A stretch of DNA of 64,000 nucleotides from Clostridia bacterium. GTDB lineage: Bacteria; Bacillota; Clostridia; Christensenellales; Aristaeellaceae. Below, piece after piece: positions 44,044-54,912 of the stretch; positions within the stretch are counted from its first letter, which is position 1, and each line of letters begins with the position of its first letter. The translations under genes and the position numbers were made by a program. The notes under the pieces were generated by a model, which worked only from the letters and a program-made list of their open reading frames with translations, ran no database searches and was not told the DNA's origin. The DNA lies in the NCBI GenBank assembly GCA_017404985.1, contig JAFRBK010000011.1, positions 186,001-250,000 of the forward strand, written 5' to 3'.

Positions 44044-47000
44044 TCACTGTACATAATAGCCTATGCATTCATCGCTCAGCGAATAATCAAGGTACGTTCT
44101 CATCATTGCTGCCAAACTCTCACAGTTTCTGGCTGCGTTGGCGTTCTTTTCGTCGTGGGTAAACCAGTTGGAAATCTGATTGACCCAGGCATTGTCCAGC
44201 TCCTGATAAACCTTGGCAAATGCACTGTATGTCGCGCCTGTCAGCTCTGTGTAGATGAAGGCGGCGTTCTGCATTTCTCCGCGCTTGCCGGCCGGGTCAT
44301 TGTTGAATGCTTCGGCCTTCCTGACAAACACATGATGATAGAATTGTTCTGCCGCGTTTGCGCACCACTGTGTCTTGTATGCTGCCTGATAGATACCGTC
44401 AATGTTGAGGAATGTGTTGTTCACCGTTGTCCCAACTTTCGCGCCGATATCGCACCCGACCAGGAATGCCGCAAAGGGGCCGCTTCCGGCGACTTCGATC
44501 AGTTTATTCATTGCGTATTCCTTCAGTCCATTTTCTATCAGATCAATCGCCACATCCTGCCCACCGATGCTGATCGTCAGGAACGCGATTTTTCCAAACG
44601 TGCTCTTCATTTCACTCATGTAGCCGGCGGCCTTTTGCAGCGGTGCATAGCCGGATGCTTGCAGCAGCGGAACAATTCTATCAATATCCGCATTGCTCAC
44701 GCTGCTGTAAACGATCATTGCGTCGATAATCTTCGCCATGGCATCCAGTACACTCAGCGCCGTTCCGATTTTTCCCATTGTATTCCCGTATTTTTGCACC
44801 GCAGCCTTATCCTCCTCGAGGATCTTCAGTGACTTTTTGTACGCATTCCTGCTCCATTGCATCCTGATTTTTCCGTCGCCTCCGATGACTTTGATGACGC
44901 CATCAGCCTCGAGGAAATAATCATAAATCATTTCAGCAACATCCGACTCCACCTGCAGATACTCCAGCAAGTCCTTTATTACTTCAAGATCGATCAGATT
45001 GCTTCTTGCGCCTTCGTTGCCCAGCCTGCGCATGAACAGGTCAGCCAGGTAAATGCCTTCCACAACTGTCAGATCGCAATTCTCTGCTGCTTTCCCTGTT
45101 GCGATTGCTACCAGAGCTCTGATTTCTCCGTTGGTCAGGCTTTCGATTTCAACCTTCTGAATCGTGCCGTCATCCATAACGCCGCCCACAGTGAATATCG
45201 CCTGATTTTGTCTGACAACATTGGCCGCGTAATTGAACAAGGCTTTATAATCGTCCAGCGGATTGTAATTCATCGCCTGCTGGTAGGATGCATAATCCGG
45301 ATAGAGTGTAAAGAATACGCTGTCAGACCAGGTATAGACGATATTCTCATTTTCCGCGTTTACAATGGATACGTTGATTGCGTAATCATCCGCCGGTAAG
45401 GCATCTGACGGAATGCCGCCAACCTTGTTCTGCCCCAGGTCAAAGTGATAGTTGGTCTGGTCTCCGGCATACCGTGGCACTACGCTCACAATATATTTCA
45501 TGCTCGCGGGCAGATCATAGTCTGTATCGATCCTCACGGAAATCATATGCCCTGACTGTTTGAATTCCAATCCGTTGTCAGCAGGGTTAATCAGGCGGAT
45601 ATAGACATTGTTCAGCTTTGTCACCTGGGTGCTTCTCAGCTCTGTCTTTTTTACAAAGCCTTTGTCATTGCCCAGCTGTACGTAGTAGTACTCACCCAGC
45701 TTGCCCCAGACATCGACTTTGTCAGAAATATAAAGTGTACGAATAACCAAGCTGCCTGTCGTAATCCCGTCACGCATTTCCACCCCATCATGCTTGGGGT
45801 AAATATCATTGCATGTATATTCATTGATGGCATAAAAGCCGAATTTTCGTTCAGCTTCAGTGTTGCTGTCCGTATCATATGCCTTAAAAACATACCTGTG
45901 GAAACCTTCTGAAGGCATCTCTGCCTGTCCGGTAAAGATTCGTTTGTAATTCTCCTCCTCATACGCCAGCGTGTCCAGCAGTGTATCGCCTTCATATACT
46001 TCAACCCGATCCACAGCGTTATTGGTGGTCGCTTTCAGTAGCCTCGCATCGTTGCAGAACTGATAAGCCATGCCGTCGCCAACCCGCACGTTGCTTACTG
46101 TCGCCCCATCCACATAAATCGTGATCGGCTGGCTCTCTGACCTGGCATATTCAGGAACAAACCGGTAATTGGTCGGGCTGGCGTACGCCTTTACGGTGAA
46201 TGTGCCATGCTTCGGCACTGCGTAGTACACTTCGCAGATTTCGCCACTCAGCACGCCCTCCTCCGGCAAAACTGTCACTCCGCCGTCCTCATCCGTCAGT
46301 GTCAGGATTACGTAGCCTAGCTGCGGGTTCTCCACCTTAAAGTACAACGTGTCGCCCATGATGAACCGGTCGTTCTTTTTGGGCGTTTGAATCGTCAGCG
46401 GGTAATCCTTGCTGCTGACCGTGAAGCACAGCCCGCTGGTGGATTGGCTGTATCCCGGACCAACAGCAATCACGTCGATGCTGTAATTGCCTGTTGTCTG
46501 GATCACATTCTGCGGAATCTGAATAAACTCATCGGTAATCAGCTCTTCAGGCTCCCACCAGTGAACGCCTTCATAATATACGTCAATAGCATATCCGGTA
46601 GCATGAGGTACCGGCTGCCATGCGATGGTCACATTGTCCGTGATGTCAAATACGGCATCTTTCTCTGTGATAAATGTGGCCTTCTGAAGGTTTTCCGCTG
46701 CCTTTACCGTCAGATATTTCGTCTCGCTCAGCGTGCCCCATCCGTTGCCATTTCCTGCCTGGAACTGAATCGCACGGTTCACGCCCGCCTTGTTGAACGT
46801 TCTGTAAATCTCCGCTGCTCTGCCGTTGGCAGGCATAGGCGTAGTTTCGTAAGGGATCCCGTCAACCACCAGGCGTACATAGTCCGCCTCCGGCGCTGTC
46901 ACCGTAAACAGCACGGCCTCACCCGTGTTGGTCTCGGTCACGTTCCGCCCGTTTTGCTTCATCGTGAAGCTGATATCCAGCTCTTCCTCTGTGTCCGAGA

Positions 47001-50000
47001 GGATAGTGGCCTGGATATTGTTCAGGTCCGTGTCTTCCGTCAGTGTGATCTCTTTACGGGCAGGGCTGACTGTGTAAATAGAGGAGACAAATTCCAGAAT
47101 ATAGGCTTTTCCGATCGGAATCCCGCTCAGCTGCCATTCACCATTCGCGTTTGTCTGCGTGAAGGTCGTCACCTGGTCCGGATTGTTTCCGGGCGAGGCA
47201 TATACGCTGATTCCCTGCGCCGATTCGCCCTCTCCTGTCCGAATCACGCCGCCGATGGAGGCAGTAGTTTCCGTTGGCTCTTCCCCTTCTGTGTAAGCAA
47301 TGATGTCGCCCACATCTCTTCCGTTTACCTGAGGATAGAACCTGTACTGATCCTCGCTGAAGCTGTATCCGGTTTTCTGGAAGCAGGTTACATAGTCTTC
47401 TGCCAGCAGGATGTTTTCAATGCTCCATGTCCCGTCTGTTCCGGTCTGCGTGCTGTATTTCAGTGTTTCGGATCCATAGGAATACATCTTCACAGACACG
47501 CCTGGCACAGGATTGCCGTTCGTGCCTGTTACCCTGCCGCTCAGTCTTCCGTATCCATCGTCCAGCTGATGCGTCTGGCTCTCATATTCCACCTGCGTGC
47601 CTGTGCTGTCCTTTACAAACACCTTTACCCTGTAGTCGCCGGGTTCCTGTGCCTGGAAGGTATAATAGCTGTCAGACATCCATGTGGTTTCATCAACCTT
47701 CGTAGTTCCGCGATAGATGATATAGGCATATTTGTATCCGGTACCCGATCCGCCGCTGGCGGAAGCATGGATATATGCACACGGATTTCCCTGCATTTCA
47801 CCCCATTCCACGCTGGCGCTTGCAGTCAGCATGTTTTCATATCCAACTGTGAAGTAGTACCTGTTGCCGTATATATCGTCCTCGCCCGTCGCCTCTGTTC
47901 CCAGGAACAGTCTGTATTGTCCGCCTTCCTTCAGCACGGATTTCGGAATCGTCACGTTCCGTCCGGTCAGCGTTCTGCTCCAGACCAGGCCTTCGTCGTT
48001 TTCCTTCAGTGTAATCTCATAGCTGCCGGTTCCGCCCTCGCCCGCTGTCCAACTCAGATACAGATCCTTGTATGGCAGCAGTGTATACGTGCTAGACGTC
48101 TGGCTCAGGGACACATTTGTTATTTCCGCGTAGGAATACTTTACGTTCTGTTTCACGGTCACCGTTGCTGTCTTTCCGTTGCATCGCAGTGTCACTGTGC
48201 CCGTGCGCGGATACCCGGTATTGTTCGTCGTCGCGGAGATGCAGAGGCTTCCGCTGTTAGTGGCGGACAAATAGTCCTCATAATCCGCCGGCGTCAGTTC
48301 TTCCTCCTCAAGATAAGACTCCTTGACCCGGTTTTTAAATACCATCAGCCAGTCTACGTTGCTCTTCGCGGACCATGCGCCGCTGGCATTCACACCCACA
48401 TAGCTGTAGTCATTCGTTCCGTCCAGCCAGATATTCTCATCCCCGTCATCGATAGTGATGTAGGCATTGTTGTCTCCGATGCAGAAATAATACCAGGTCT
48501 CGTAATCCGGCCACCGCTCCGTCTGTCTCATGATGGCAAGAACATAGACTTTTCCCGTTTCCATGGTCAGCCCGTTGAATGTATAGCTGCCATTACCATC
48601 CCGCAGCCGTTTGGAACTGCTCAGCGTCACGCAGGTATTGTCGCTTCGCATCTCCTTGATGCTCAGCTGATAATATTCCGCCTGCGGTTTGTAATCCCAT
48701 GTGACTGTCATATTTTTTGTCCCGGCTGGCAGGATAGTCGGATTGATTCGGTTTCCGGACAGCGTCGGGCTGCTGATCACCGGATATGGCTTTGCCAGAT
48801 AAGCTTCCTGCTGAATCGTCAGTGTAGTGCTCGCATTGCCGCATGTCACGGTTACTGTGCCCGTGCGTGTCTCTCCCCGGTTCTCGGCAACCTGTACTTC
48901 CAGCGTTGACCCTGCTGCGCCGCTTGTCCTGTTCAGCGTAATCCAGTTGCTGTTCTTCGTCGCTGTCCAGTTACCGGAGCATTGTACCGCATAGCTGAAC
49001 GTCTTTCCCAGATCGTTCACATGGTCTTCCCTCGGATTGCTTTGTCCGCTCAGCATCACAGATCCGTCGTTAATCATCATGAAAGTCTGCGTTTCGCCGC
49101 CGGTATAGTTATCGTAGCTGTCGTACGTGTACAGCATGATACTGTATGTGCCGTTCAGCTCCAGCATTGACTGAGGAATATCCCATTCCGTGACGGATGG
49201 GTTCAGTGACACGGATGTGATCAGTGTCGAACTGCCTGTATTCCGTTTTCTCAGCTTAATCCTATAATGATCCGCATCTGGCACCTGGTTCCAGGTCAGG
49301 TGCATCGGGCCATACTGAATCAGGGTCGGATTACTCTGATCCGTGGACAGGCTATGGCTTGTCAGCGTTGCCGTCCCGATCGGCAGCCCCTGATGGACTG
49401 TCATTGTTACAGTCTTGCCGTTCAGTGTAAAGGTAAACGTTCCCGTCCTCGCAGCCCCGCTGTTGTTCTGGTCAATATAGATCGTGCTGCTCTGCGTGCC
49501 CATGGAGCTCAGCGTGATCCAGCTGTAGGATGACGCAAACGTGCTTTTCTCACTCTGGCACATATTGATGCTGTAACTGTCGCCCATTCCGGATGCTTCC
49601 AGCGTATCCGTGCCCGAAGCCTCAAACGAGGCACTCAAAAGATTATCTGCTGCCTGCTCCACGGTGTAATATGCCGTATAGTAGTTCCCGCGCTTGAATG
49701 TTACCGTTCCCCTGCGCGTGTTGCCGGTCGTATTGGCTGTCACCTTGAAGGTCACAGTCGTTCCGCTTCCTGTATTCTTGCTGCCGCTCGTAGGAGTCAC
49801 CGTCAGCCAGCTTGCGTCAGAAGACGCTGTCCATGTGCCGCTCGCGGTAATCTTCTGTTCCTTGCTTCCCGCCGATGCCGGAGCGTACCACACCCGGCTT
49901 CCCATGTTGTTGATCAGAACGTAATCGGAGATGCTCGTACTGGTCTTAAAGTAATAATTGGCTTCCTGTCCGCCATGGCCGACAGTAACCCGGTATGTGG

Positions 50001-52080
50001 TGCTCGCAGTCAGATCACTCTGCAGTACTTCCCATCTTTCTGTCTCGAAAGAGCTTCCGGAGTATTCGTCGATCTGGGTATAACCGCTGCTGGTTTTCTT
50101 GGCAATAGAGATATCACTGCCTCTGAAAACCATATTGACGTCTGCCAGTTTCAGACTGGTCGGACTTCCGGAGTTCGTGGAAAGCTGCGGCTGCAGCAGC
50201 ACGGGAAGCATGCTCGCCTGAATCACTGTGATCGTCGCACTTTTGTTGTTGCATGTCAGCGTCAGGTGCCCTGTGCGTTCTTCCGCCGTCATGTTGTCAT
50301 CCGCCCAGACGTAATAATTGCTTAGTCCGATATCAGGGTCCCGGTTCAGCTCCAGCCAGTCCACGTCAGCTGTAACTGTGAACCGGCCTGTAGCATAGAT
50401 CATAATCATCGGAGAATCTGAATCCACAATGTGTACCGTTTCAGCTGCTTTGTTGTTGACCTTGATGTCTGTTGCGCTGTCCTGTGCAGTCACATAGTAG
50501 TCCGTATACTGCAGCATCTCTGTCTGTTCATAGGTGCTGAAGTTCTTATCCCATATGCCCATGATCCTGATCCTGTAGTTTTTGCCGTTCTCCAGCTTAA
50601 ATCGTGTCGGATCGTTGAATGAATAGAATGACTTGCTGGTATTCACATAGAATCTCGACACCCAGCTGCTTCCGGATTTTTCGTATACCGTAATACGCAC
50701 CATCGGGGCATCGCTCTTGTCAAATTCGAAAGAAGGATTGCCTGTCGGAAACGCAGATGGCGCACCTGAATCATTGGACATCGCCGGCCAGGAAATCTCT
50801 GGTGCTGCGTAGGCCTTCCCCTGGTTGATTGTCAGCGTGGCGGTCGTCGAATTGTTCTCCAGATTCACGGTAGCCTGCCTGTTGGCGCCGGTCGCATTCA
50901 GACCCATGCTGACTGTCAGGGTATCCACACCCTGCTCTATAGTAATCCAGTCGCTGTCTGTCGTTGCATCCCACGGGGTGGACGATGTAATGTCGAATAT
51001 CCTCGTTCCCGCCTTCTGGCTGGCCTGGTTCCATGTCACCGCCGTTGCATTGTTCAGATAGATCTGCGGATCCTTCACCACTGGCGAAGCCGTGAAATAG
51101 TAGGTATTCGGTTCTCCGTCTTCCAGATTCCTGCTGTATAGTTCTACCCGGAACAATGTCTTTTCGGCCGTGTTCAGGAGGGCTGCATCAAATGAATAGC
51201 TCAATTCCGTCAGTCCCTGCTCCGCAACGATCGTTTCCCATTTTGTTCCGTTCTGCCTAGCCAGCGTCAGCCCATAGGAAACCGCGTCTTCCGACGCATC
51301 CCATGAAATTTCTAGCCCGTCCGGCTTCTCGTAGTCCGGTGCGGTTTCCGCGTCGGTGCCCAGATTGCCGCTGTTCAGAACCGGAGCCTCCGGGAACAGC
51401 ATCCTCCGTGCATGTTCCGAGTATTCCCCGTAATAGCTGACCTCCGCATTGATCAGGCTGCTCAGTGCCATCGGCAGGCATACCGCCGATCTTGGAATGC
51501 GTACGCTCTGCAGCTGCCCGCAGTTTTCAAACGCATCTGCGCTGATATATGCCACCGGCTCCCCTCCCACTGTTTCGGGAACCGTAACGCTGTTTCCCAA
51601 CGCTTCCGGGTCTATCGCACACAGCAGGGATGCGCCTTCATCGCTCTGCTGATAATAGAATAAGCCATCTGTCAGCAGGTCTCCGAGCGCCACAAAGTGT
51701 TCCGCTCCCGCGCCTGCTATGTTTGTATTGTCCCGGCCAAAGGCGTACTTTACGCCTTGCAGAGAGTCTTCCCGGTATACTGTACCGGTACCTGTGGCAT
51801 ATACATAAACCGCTCCGGATGCAATCCTGCTCCCGACGCTTGCCACCTTATTCCCCAGCTTCAGCCCGTGGAGCCCTGCCCCGCTGAAAGCCCTGTCGCC
51901 AATGGATTCAACCTCAGAAGGCAGCGACACCAGCCCCGTCACCGACCGGTCTCCGTAAAAGGCTTCCTCCTCTATTCTCTTCAGTCCGCCCGGCAGCATC
52001 AAACCTGCTGACAGGGCCTGCACATCCACAGCGCAGAACAGAAAAGCAACCACCAGGATCATTGAAACCAGACGCCTCAT
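44044..52080 (-). CDS. Giant secreted protein with BspA LRRs, BACON-like and CarboxypepD-regulatory domains
   Basis: About 2,678 residues. Signal peptide MRRLVSMILVVAFLF; LRR_5 units (residues 25-210); then at least six BACON-like beta-sandwiches (near 345, 541, 722, 817, 1003, 1207; typical SD.DWITI...TG..R.GTVTL) that alternate with fibronectin-III-like modules; two carboxypeptidase-regulatory-like domains near 1510 and 1607 (GRVTGTNGNPVPGVSV); further beta modules; an SH3-like unit near 2103-2150 (VWGKLGEYYYVQLG); and a C-terminal helical region of about 400 residues with no recognised family. BACON domains are best known from Bacteroidota, where they bind glycans or mucin. ATG 52080 has GGAGGGG before it; ATG 52137 in frame does not begin the signal peptide. 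Confidence 0.85.
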   Translation of the reverse strand: MRRLVSMILVVAFLFCAVDVQALSAGLMLPGGLKRIEEEAFYGDRSVTGLVSLPSEVESIGDRAFSGAGLHGLKLGNKVASVGSRIASGAVYVYATGTGTVYREDSLQGVKYAFGRDNTNIAGAGAEHFVALGDLLTDGLFYYQQSDEGASLLCAIDPEALGNSVTVPETVGGEPVAYISADAFENCGQLQSVRIPRSAVCLPMALSSLINAEVSYYGEYSEHARRMLFPEAPVLNSGNLGTDAETAPDYEKPDGLEISWDASEDAVSYGLTLARQNGTKWETIVAEQGLTELSYSFDAALLNTAEKTLFRVELYSRNLEDGEPNTYYFTASPVVKDPQIYLNNATAVTWNQASQKAGTRIFDITSSTPWDATTDSDWITIEQGVDTLTVSMGLNATGANRQATVNLENNSTTATLTINQGKAYAAPEISWPAMSNDSGAPSAFPTGNPSFEFDKSDAPMVRITVYEKSGSSWVSRFYVNTSKSFYSFNDPTRFKLENGKNYRIRIMGIWDKNFSTYEQTEMLQYTDYYVTAQDSATDIKVNNKAAETVHIVDSDSPMIMIYATGRFTVTADVDWLELNRDPDIGLSNYYVWADDNMTAEERTGHLTLTCNNKSATITVIQASMLPVLLQPQLSTNSGSPTSLKLADVNMVFRGSDISIAKKTSSGYTQIDEYSGSSFETERWEVLQSDLTASTTYRVTVGHGGQEANYYFKTSTSISDYVLINNMGSRVWYAPASAGSKEQKITASGTWTASSDASWLTVTPTSGSKNTGSGTTVTFKVTANTTGNTRRGTVTFKRGNYYTAYYTVEQAADNLLSASFEASGTDTLEASGMGDSYSINMCQSEKSTFASSYSWITLSSMGTQSSTIYIDQNNSGAARTGTFTFTLNGKTVTMTVHQGLPIGTATLTSHSLSTDQSNPTLIQYGPMHLTWNQVPDADHYRIKLRKRNTGSSTLITSVSLNPSVTEWDIPQSMLELNGTYSIMLYTYDSYDNYTGGETQTFMMINDGSVMLSGQSNPREDHVNDLGKTFSYAVQCSGNWTATKNSNWITLNRTSGAAGSTLEVQVAENRGETRTGTVTVTCGNASTTLTIQQEAYLAKPYPVISSPTLSGNRINPTILPAGTKNMTVTWDYKPQAEYYQLSIKEMRSDNTCVTLSSSKRLRDGNGSYTFNGLTMETGKVYVLAIMRQTERWPDYETWYYFCIGDNNAYITIDDGDENIWLDGTNDYSYVGVNASGAWSAKSNVDWLMVFKNRVKESYLEEEELTPADYEDYLSATNSGSLCISATTNNTGYPRTGTVTLRCNGKTATVTVKQNVKYSYAEITNVSLSQTSSTYTLLPYKDLYLSWTAGEGGTGSYEITLKENDEGLVWSRTLTGRNVTIPKSVLKEGGQYRLFLGTEATGEDDIYGNRYYFTVGYENMLTASASVEWGEMQGNPCAYIHASASGGSGTGYKYAYIIYRGTTKVDETTWMSDSYYTFQAQEPGDYRVKVFVKDSTGTQVEYESQTHQLDDGYGRLSGRVTGTNGNPVPGVSVKMYSYGSETLKYSTQTGTDGTWSIENILLAEDYVTCFQKTGYSFSEDQYRFYPQVNGRDVGDIIAYTEGEEPTETTASIGGVIRTGEGESAQGISVYASPGNNPDQVTTFTQTNANGEWQLSGIPIGKAYILEFVSSIYTVSPARKEITLTEDTDLNNIQATILSDTEEELDISFTMKQNGRNVTETNTGEAVLFTVTAPEADYVRLVVDGIPYETTPMPANGRAAEIYRTFNKAGVNRAIQFQAGNGNGWGTLSETKYLTVKAAENLQKATFITEKDAVFDITDNVTIAWQPVPHATGYAIDVYYEGVHWWEPEELITDEFIQIPQNVIQTTGNYSIDVIAVGPGYSQSTSGLCFTVSSKDYPLTIQTPKKNDRFIMGDTLYFKVENPQLGYVILTLTDEDGGVTVLPEEGVLSGEICEVYYAVPKHGTFTVKAYASPTNYRFVPEYARSESQPITIYVDGATVSNVRVGDGMAYQFCNDARLLKATTNNAVDRVEVYEGDTLLDTLAYEEENYKRIFTGQAEMPSEGFHRYVFKAYDTDSNTEAERKFGFYAINEYTCNDIYPKHDGVEMRDGITTGSLVIRTLYISDKVDVWGKLGEYYYVQLGNDKGFVKKTELRSTQVTKLNNVYIRLINPADNGLEFKQSGHMISVRIDTDYDLPASMKYIVSVVPRYAGDQTNYHFDLGQNKVGGIPSDALPADDYAINVSIVNAENENIVYTWSDSVFFTLYPDYASYQQAMNYNPLDDYKALFNYAANVVRQNQAIFTVGGVMDDGTIQKVEIESLTNGEIRALVAIATGKAAENCDLTVVEGIYLADLFMRRLGNEGARSNLIDLEVIKDLLEYLQVESDVAEMIYDYFLEADGVIKVIGGDGKIRMQWSRNAYKKSLKILEEDKAAVQKYGNTMGKIGTALSVLDAMAKIIDAMIVYSSVSNADIDRIVPLLQASGYAPLQKAAGYMSEMKSTFGKIAFLTISIGGQDVAIDLIENGLKEYAMNKLIEVAGSGPFAAFLVGCDIGAKVGTTVNNTFLNIDGIYQAAYKTQWCANAAEQFYHHVFVRKAEAFNNDPAGKRGEMQNAAFIYTELTGATYSAFAKVYQELDNAWVNQISNWFTHDEKNANAARNCESLAAMMRTYLDYSLSDECIGYYVQ

Positions 52081-52157
52081 TCTCTTTTTTCCCCTCCACG
52101 AATTTCTTCCAGACTGTTCAGTTATCCGGCAATCCATCTTTGCATTATTATGGAAAT

Positions 52158-52186
52158 ATTATTGCGTATTTGAAGCCATTTGTCAA
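52158..52186 (-). promoter_or_regulatory. Promoter of the BACON giant gene
   Basis: Minus strand TTGACA (52181-52186) and AATAAT (52158-52163) 17 bases apart, in an AT-rich patch about 80 bases before the start. The rest of the 273-base spacer up to 52353 shows no gene or clear terminator. Confidence 0.7.
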
Positions 52187-52353
52187 TAATCTTCCAGCCC
52201 TTCAAGCATCCGCCCTCTTCAGGCGAGCCCGGCAAATCCAAAATCCCCCCGGAAAATCGTGTTGAACCGTGCCGGAGGATCTAAGGAGGCCATATCGTCT
52301 GAATTTTCAATCTGTTTTAAGAAATGAATTGCCATCATCAACGCACTCTTCAA

Positions 52354-54912
52354 TTATCCGCTATATGACTCGTAGCCAGGGTATTTTGCATAGCTCCCAT
52401 CCGCGGCAATCAGCTCAATAAAATTGTCAATCTCAATGATGTCCGCCTTGTGGCATTTCCGGATCTCGATCTGGTAATTCTTCCGGCAGATCTTCAGCGG
52501 AACCTGTTCCCACAGGTTCTCCTTCCCGGCCCGGCTGTTGTATACTTTCATCAAATCCGCCTTCAGTTTCTCCGCGTCCTCCCCGTCCCAGTATGAAATC
52601 CCGAAGGCCTGGTAGCAGTCCGTCCCGCCCCGCTGGTAGTCGCACGCAAACCCGTTCCGCTTCCTGAAGCACCAATCGTCCGTCTCGTCCACCTTCGCCC
52701 CCAGGTAATTGGTCCGATACTCGTATTTGTTGATCACATCCGGATTGCTGATGTACAGATCCGCCTCGCAGATATAGCACCGGTCGATCAGTTCCGCCGC
52801 GCACACCGCCGAACTGATATTGTTCGCCAGGTTGAATTCCGGGTTGTCAATGAACCGGATCGTCGGGTACTTCTCCAGCAGCGCATCGAACTGCTCCTTC
52901 TTGTACCCTCTCACAATCGTGATGTTCGTAATCTCCTTCGCATACAGCGCGTCCAGCAGCGTATCCAGGATCCGGACGCCGTTCACCTTCACCAGCGGCT
53001 TCGGCGTGTCCAGCGTCACCGGCGCCAGCCGCTGCCCGAATCCCGCCGCCAGGATGATCGCCTTCCGCACCCGGTATGGCTCCAGCGCCTTTTTCCCCTT
53101 CTCGCTGATCTCGATGCTCCCGTCCGCCAGCTGGTTGATGTAGTCGCGCTCCGCCAGCTCCGCCGTCAGCTTCTCCGTGCTCGCCAGGGGAATCCTCAGG
53201 TCGTCCGCCAATGTCCGCTGGCGGTAGATCCCCCGCCCGTTTTTCTCCAGATAGGCCAGCAGGTTGAATTCATACCGGCTCAGCCCGATGCCCCCGTCGT
53301 TTTCCCGGCTGTCCTTCCTGTTGATGATGCCGGTAATCGTCGTGAAAATCACCCTTGCCCCCACGTTCAGCACCAGGATGATCAGCGAAATCACGCTCTG
53401 CATCTCGTAGTTGCTGTTCTTCTCGTAGGTAGTAATCAGGATGGAAAGCGGCTGGTTGTCGTATGTGCACAGGAAAGCCACCGCGGAGATAGTGATCATG
53501 CTGTTCAGGAAGAAGTAGGAGAGCATCTCCACCAGCGTCGATACCGAGGAAGGAATCAGCACCTTCCGGATGATCCGCCCTTTGCTGATCCCCAATGTCT
53601 CCCCGATCACTTCGTATTCGCTGTTGATCTTGTTCAGGCAGTTCTTCGCCAGCAGGTACGGCGACCCCAGGAAGTGGAAAATATTCACCACGACCAGAAT
53701 CAGGATCGTCCCGTAGAACGTCCCGTTCGTATCCTTAAATAAAAAGATATATCCAATCCCCAGCACCAGCCCGGGAATGGCGATCGTGGACAGCGCCAGC
53801 AGGTCCACCGCCTTCGCCATCCGACCCGCCTTCCGCACGGAAAAATATCCCAGAAGATAAGCAAAGCATGTCCCCACCACAGCCGTCAGCAAAGCCAGCG
53901 CCAGCGAATTCGCGATATACTGCGTCAGCCCGACGCCGTGCGTGTTCGAGAAGATATTGCCGATGTGGTCCAGCGTGAACCCCAGGTCGTTCGGAAAAGC
54001 CTTCGTGAAGCTCAGGCTGATGAAAGCGATCTGCGGCAGAAAAAGCACGAGGCACAGCAGGATGATCACGCAGGCCGTCCCCCGGTTGTATCCCTTCCCC
54101 GCCTCAATCAGCCGCTTCTGTTTCTCGCTCACGCTCTGGTCCCGGAAAATCAGGTCAAACCCAAAGGAAACCACCGCCGGAATCAGCAGCACGAACCCGG
54201 CGATGCTCCCCCGCCCGTACTGGAAGGAGCTCATGAACTGGTCGTACAGGTACATCGGCAGGGTCTTCACCTTCCCTGCGATCTCCATCGGCATCCCGTA
54301 GTCGGAGAAAATCAGCGTGAAGCATGCGCAGAAAGCGGAAATCAGCGCGATCCGCAGATACGGAATCGTCAGGTGGAAGAAGGTGCTGGCCCGGGAAACG
54401 CCCATGATGTTCGCCGCGTCGTAGGGCCCCTTGTCCTCGTATTTCAGCGCGTCGTAGAGAATCAGGAAAGTCGCCGGGAAGGATGTCATCACCGATCCCA
54501 TGATCAGCCCGGGAAATCCCCGGATCTCAATTTCCCATCCGAAAAGCAGGTCGATGAAGCCGTTCTTCCCGAAAAGGATCCGCAGTCCCAGCCCGACGGA
54601 GATCGTCGGCACCAGCATCCCCAGCGTCAGCAGGACCACGAAAACATTCTTCCGCCGGATGCTCGCCGTGTTCAGCAGGTATGCCGCCCCCAGCGCCAGC
54701 CCCGTGGTGATGGCCGCTGCGGCGCCGGTGTAGATTAGCGAATTCACCACGGCCTGCTGGAAGCCCTTGTTTCCGGCAATCTTCTCCCAGTCCTTCGCCG
54801 TCACGTTGAACGCCAGCGTAATCAGCGGCAGAATGGCAAAAAGGATGATGCACCCGATCGCGATCACCCGCAGCGTTTCATGCCGGAAAGCGCCGATGAT
54901 TTTCTTGATCAT
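52354..54912 (-). CDS. ABC importer permease fused to winged helix and LicC-like cytidylyltransferase
   Basis: 852 residues in one open frame. Residues 1 to about 540 are a double permease of the Fe3+/thiamine/2-aminoethylphosphonate importer group, with two EAA loops (YDAANIMGVSRASTFFHLTI and YEVIGETLGISKGRIIRKVL). About 550-612 is a winged helix (LSRYEFNLLAYLEKNG, STEKLTAELAERDYI). From about 615 to the end is a nucleotidyltransferase like phosphocholine/aminoethylphosphonate cytidylyltransferases: AIILAAGFGQRLAPVTLDTP, KPLVKVNG, ICEADLYISN, ISYWDGEDAEKL. Its start overlaps the ATPase stop (ATGA). The C-terminal part should lie in the cytoplasm at the membrane. Import coupled to CDP activation is inference. 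Confidence 0.85.
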   Translation of the reverse strand: MIKKIIGAFRHETLRVIAIGCIILFAILPLITLAFNVTAKDWEKIAGNKGFQQAVVNSLIYTGAAAAITTGLALGAAYLLNTASIRRKNVFVVLLTLGMLVPTISVGLGLRILFGKNGFIDLLFGWEIEIRGFPGLIMGSVMTSFPATFLILYDALKYEDKGPYDAANIMGVSRASTFFHLTIPYLRIALISAFCACFTLIFSDYGMPMEIAGKVKTLPMYLYDQFMSSFQYGRGSIAGFVLLIPAVVSFGFDLIFRDQSVSEKQKRLIEAGKGYNRGTACVIILLCLVLFLPQIAFISLSFTKAFPNDLGFTLDHIGNIFSNTHGVGLTQYIANSLALALLTAVVGTCFAYLLGYFSVRKAGRMAKAVDLLALSTIAIPGLVLGIGYIFLFKDTNGTFYGTILILVVVNIFHFLGSPYLLAKNCLNKINSEYEVIGETLGISKGRIIRKVLIPSSVSTLVEMLSYFFLNSMITISAVAFLCTYDNQPLSILITTYEKNSNYEMQSVISLIILVLNVGARVIFTTITGIINRKDSRENDGGIGLSRYEFNLLAYLEKNGRGIYRQRTLADDLRIPLASTEKLTAELAERDYINQLADGSIEISEKGKKALEPYRVRKAIILAAGFGQRLAPVTLDTPKPLVKVNGVRILDTLLDALYAKEITNITIVRGYKKEQFDALLEKYPTIRFIDNPEFNLANNISSAVCAAELIDRCYICEADLYISNPDVINKYEYRTNYLGAKVDETDDWCFRKRNGFACDYQRGGTDCYQAFGISYWDGEDAEKLKADLMKVYNSRAGKENLWEQVPLKICRKNYQIEIRKCHKADIIEIDNFIELIAADGSYAKYPGYESYSG

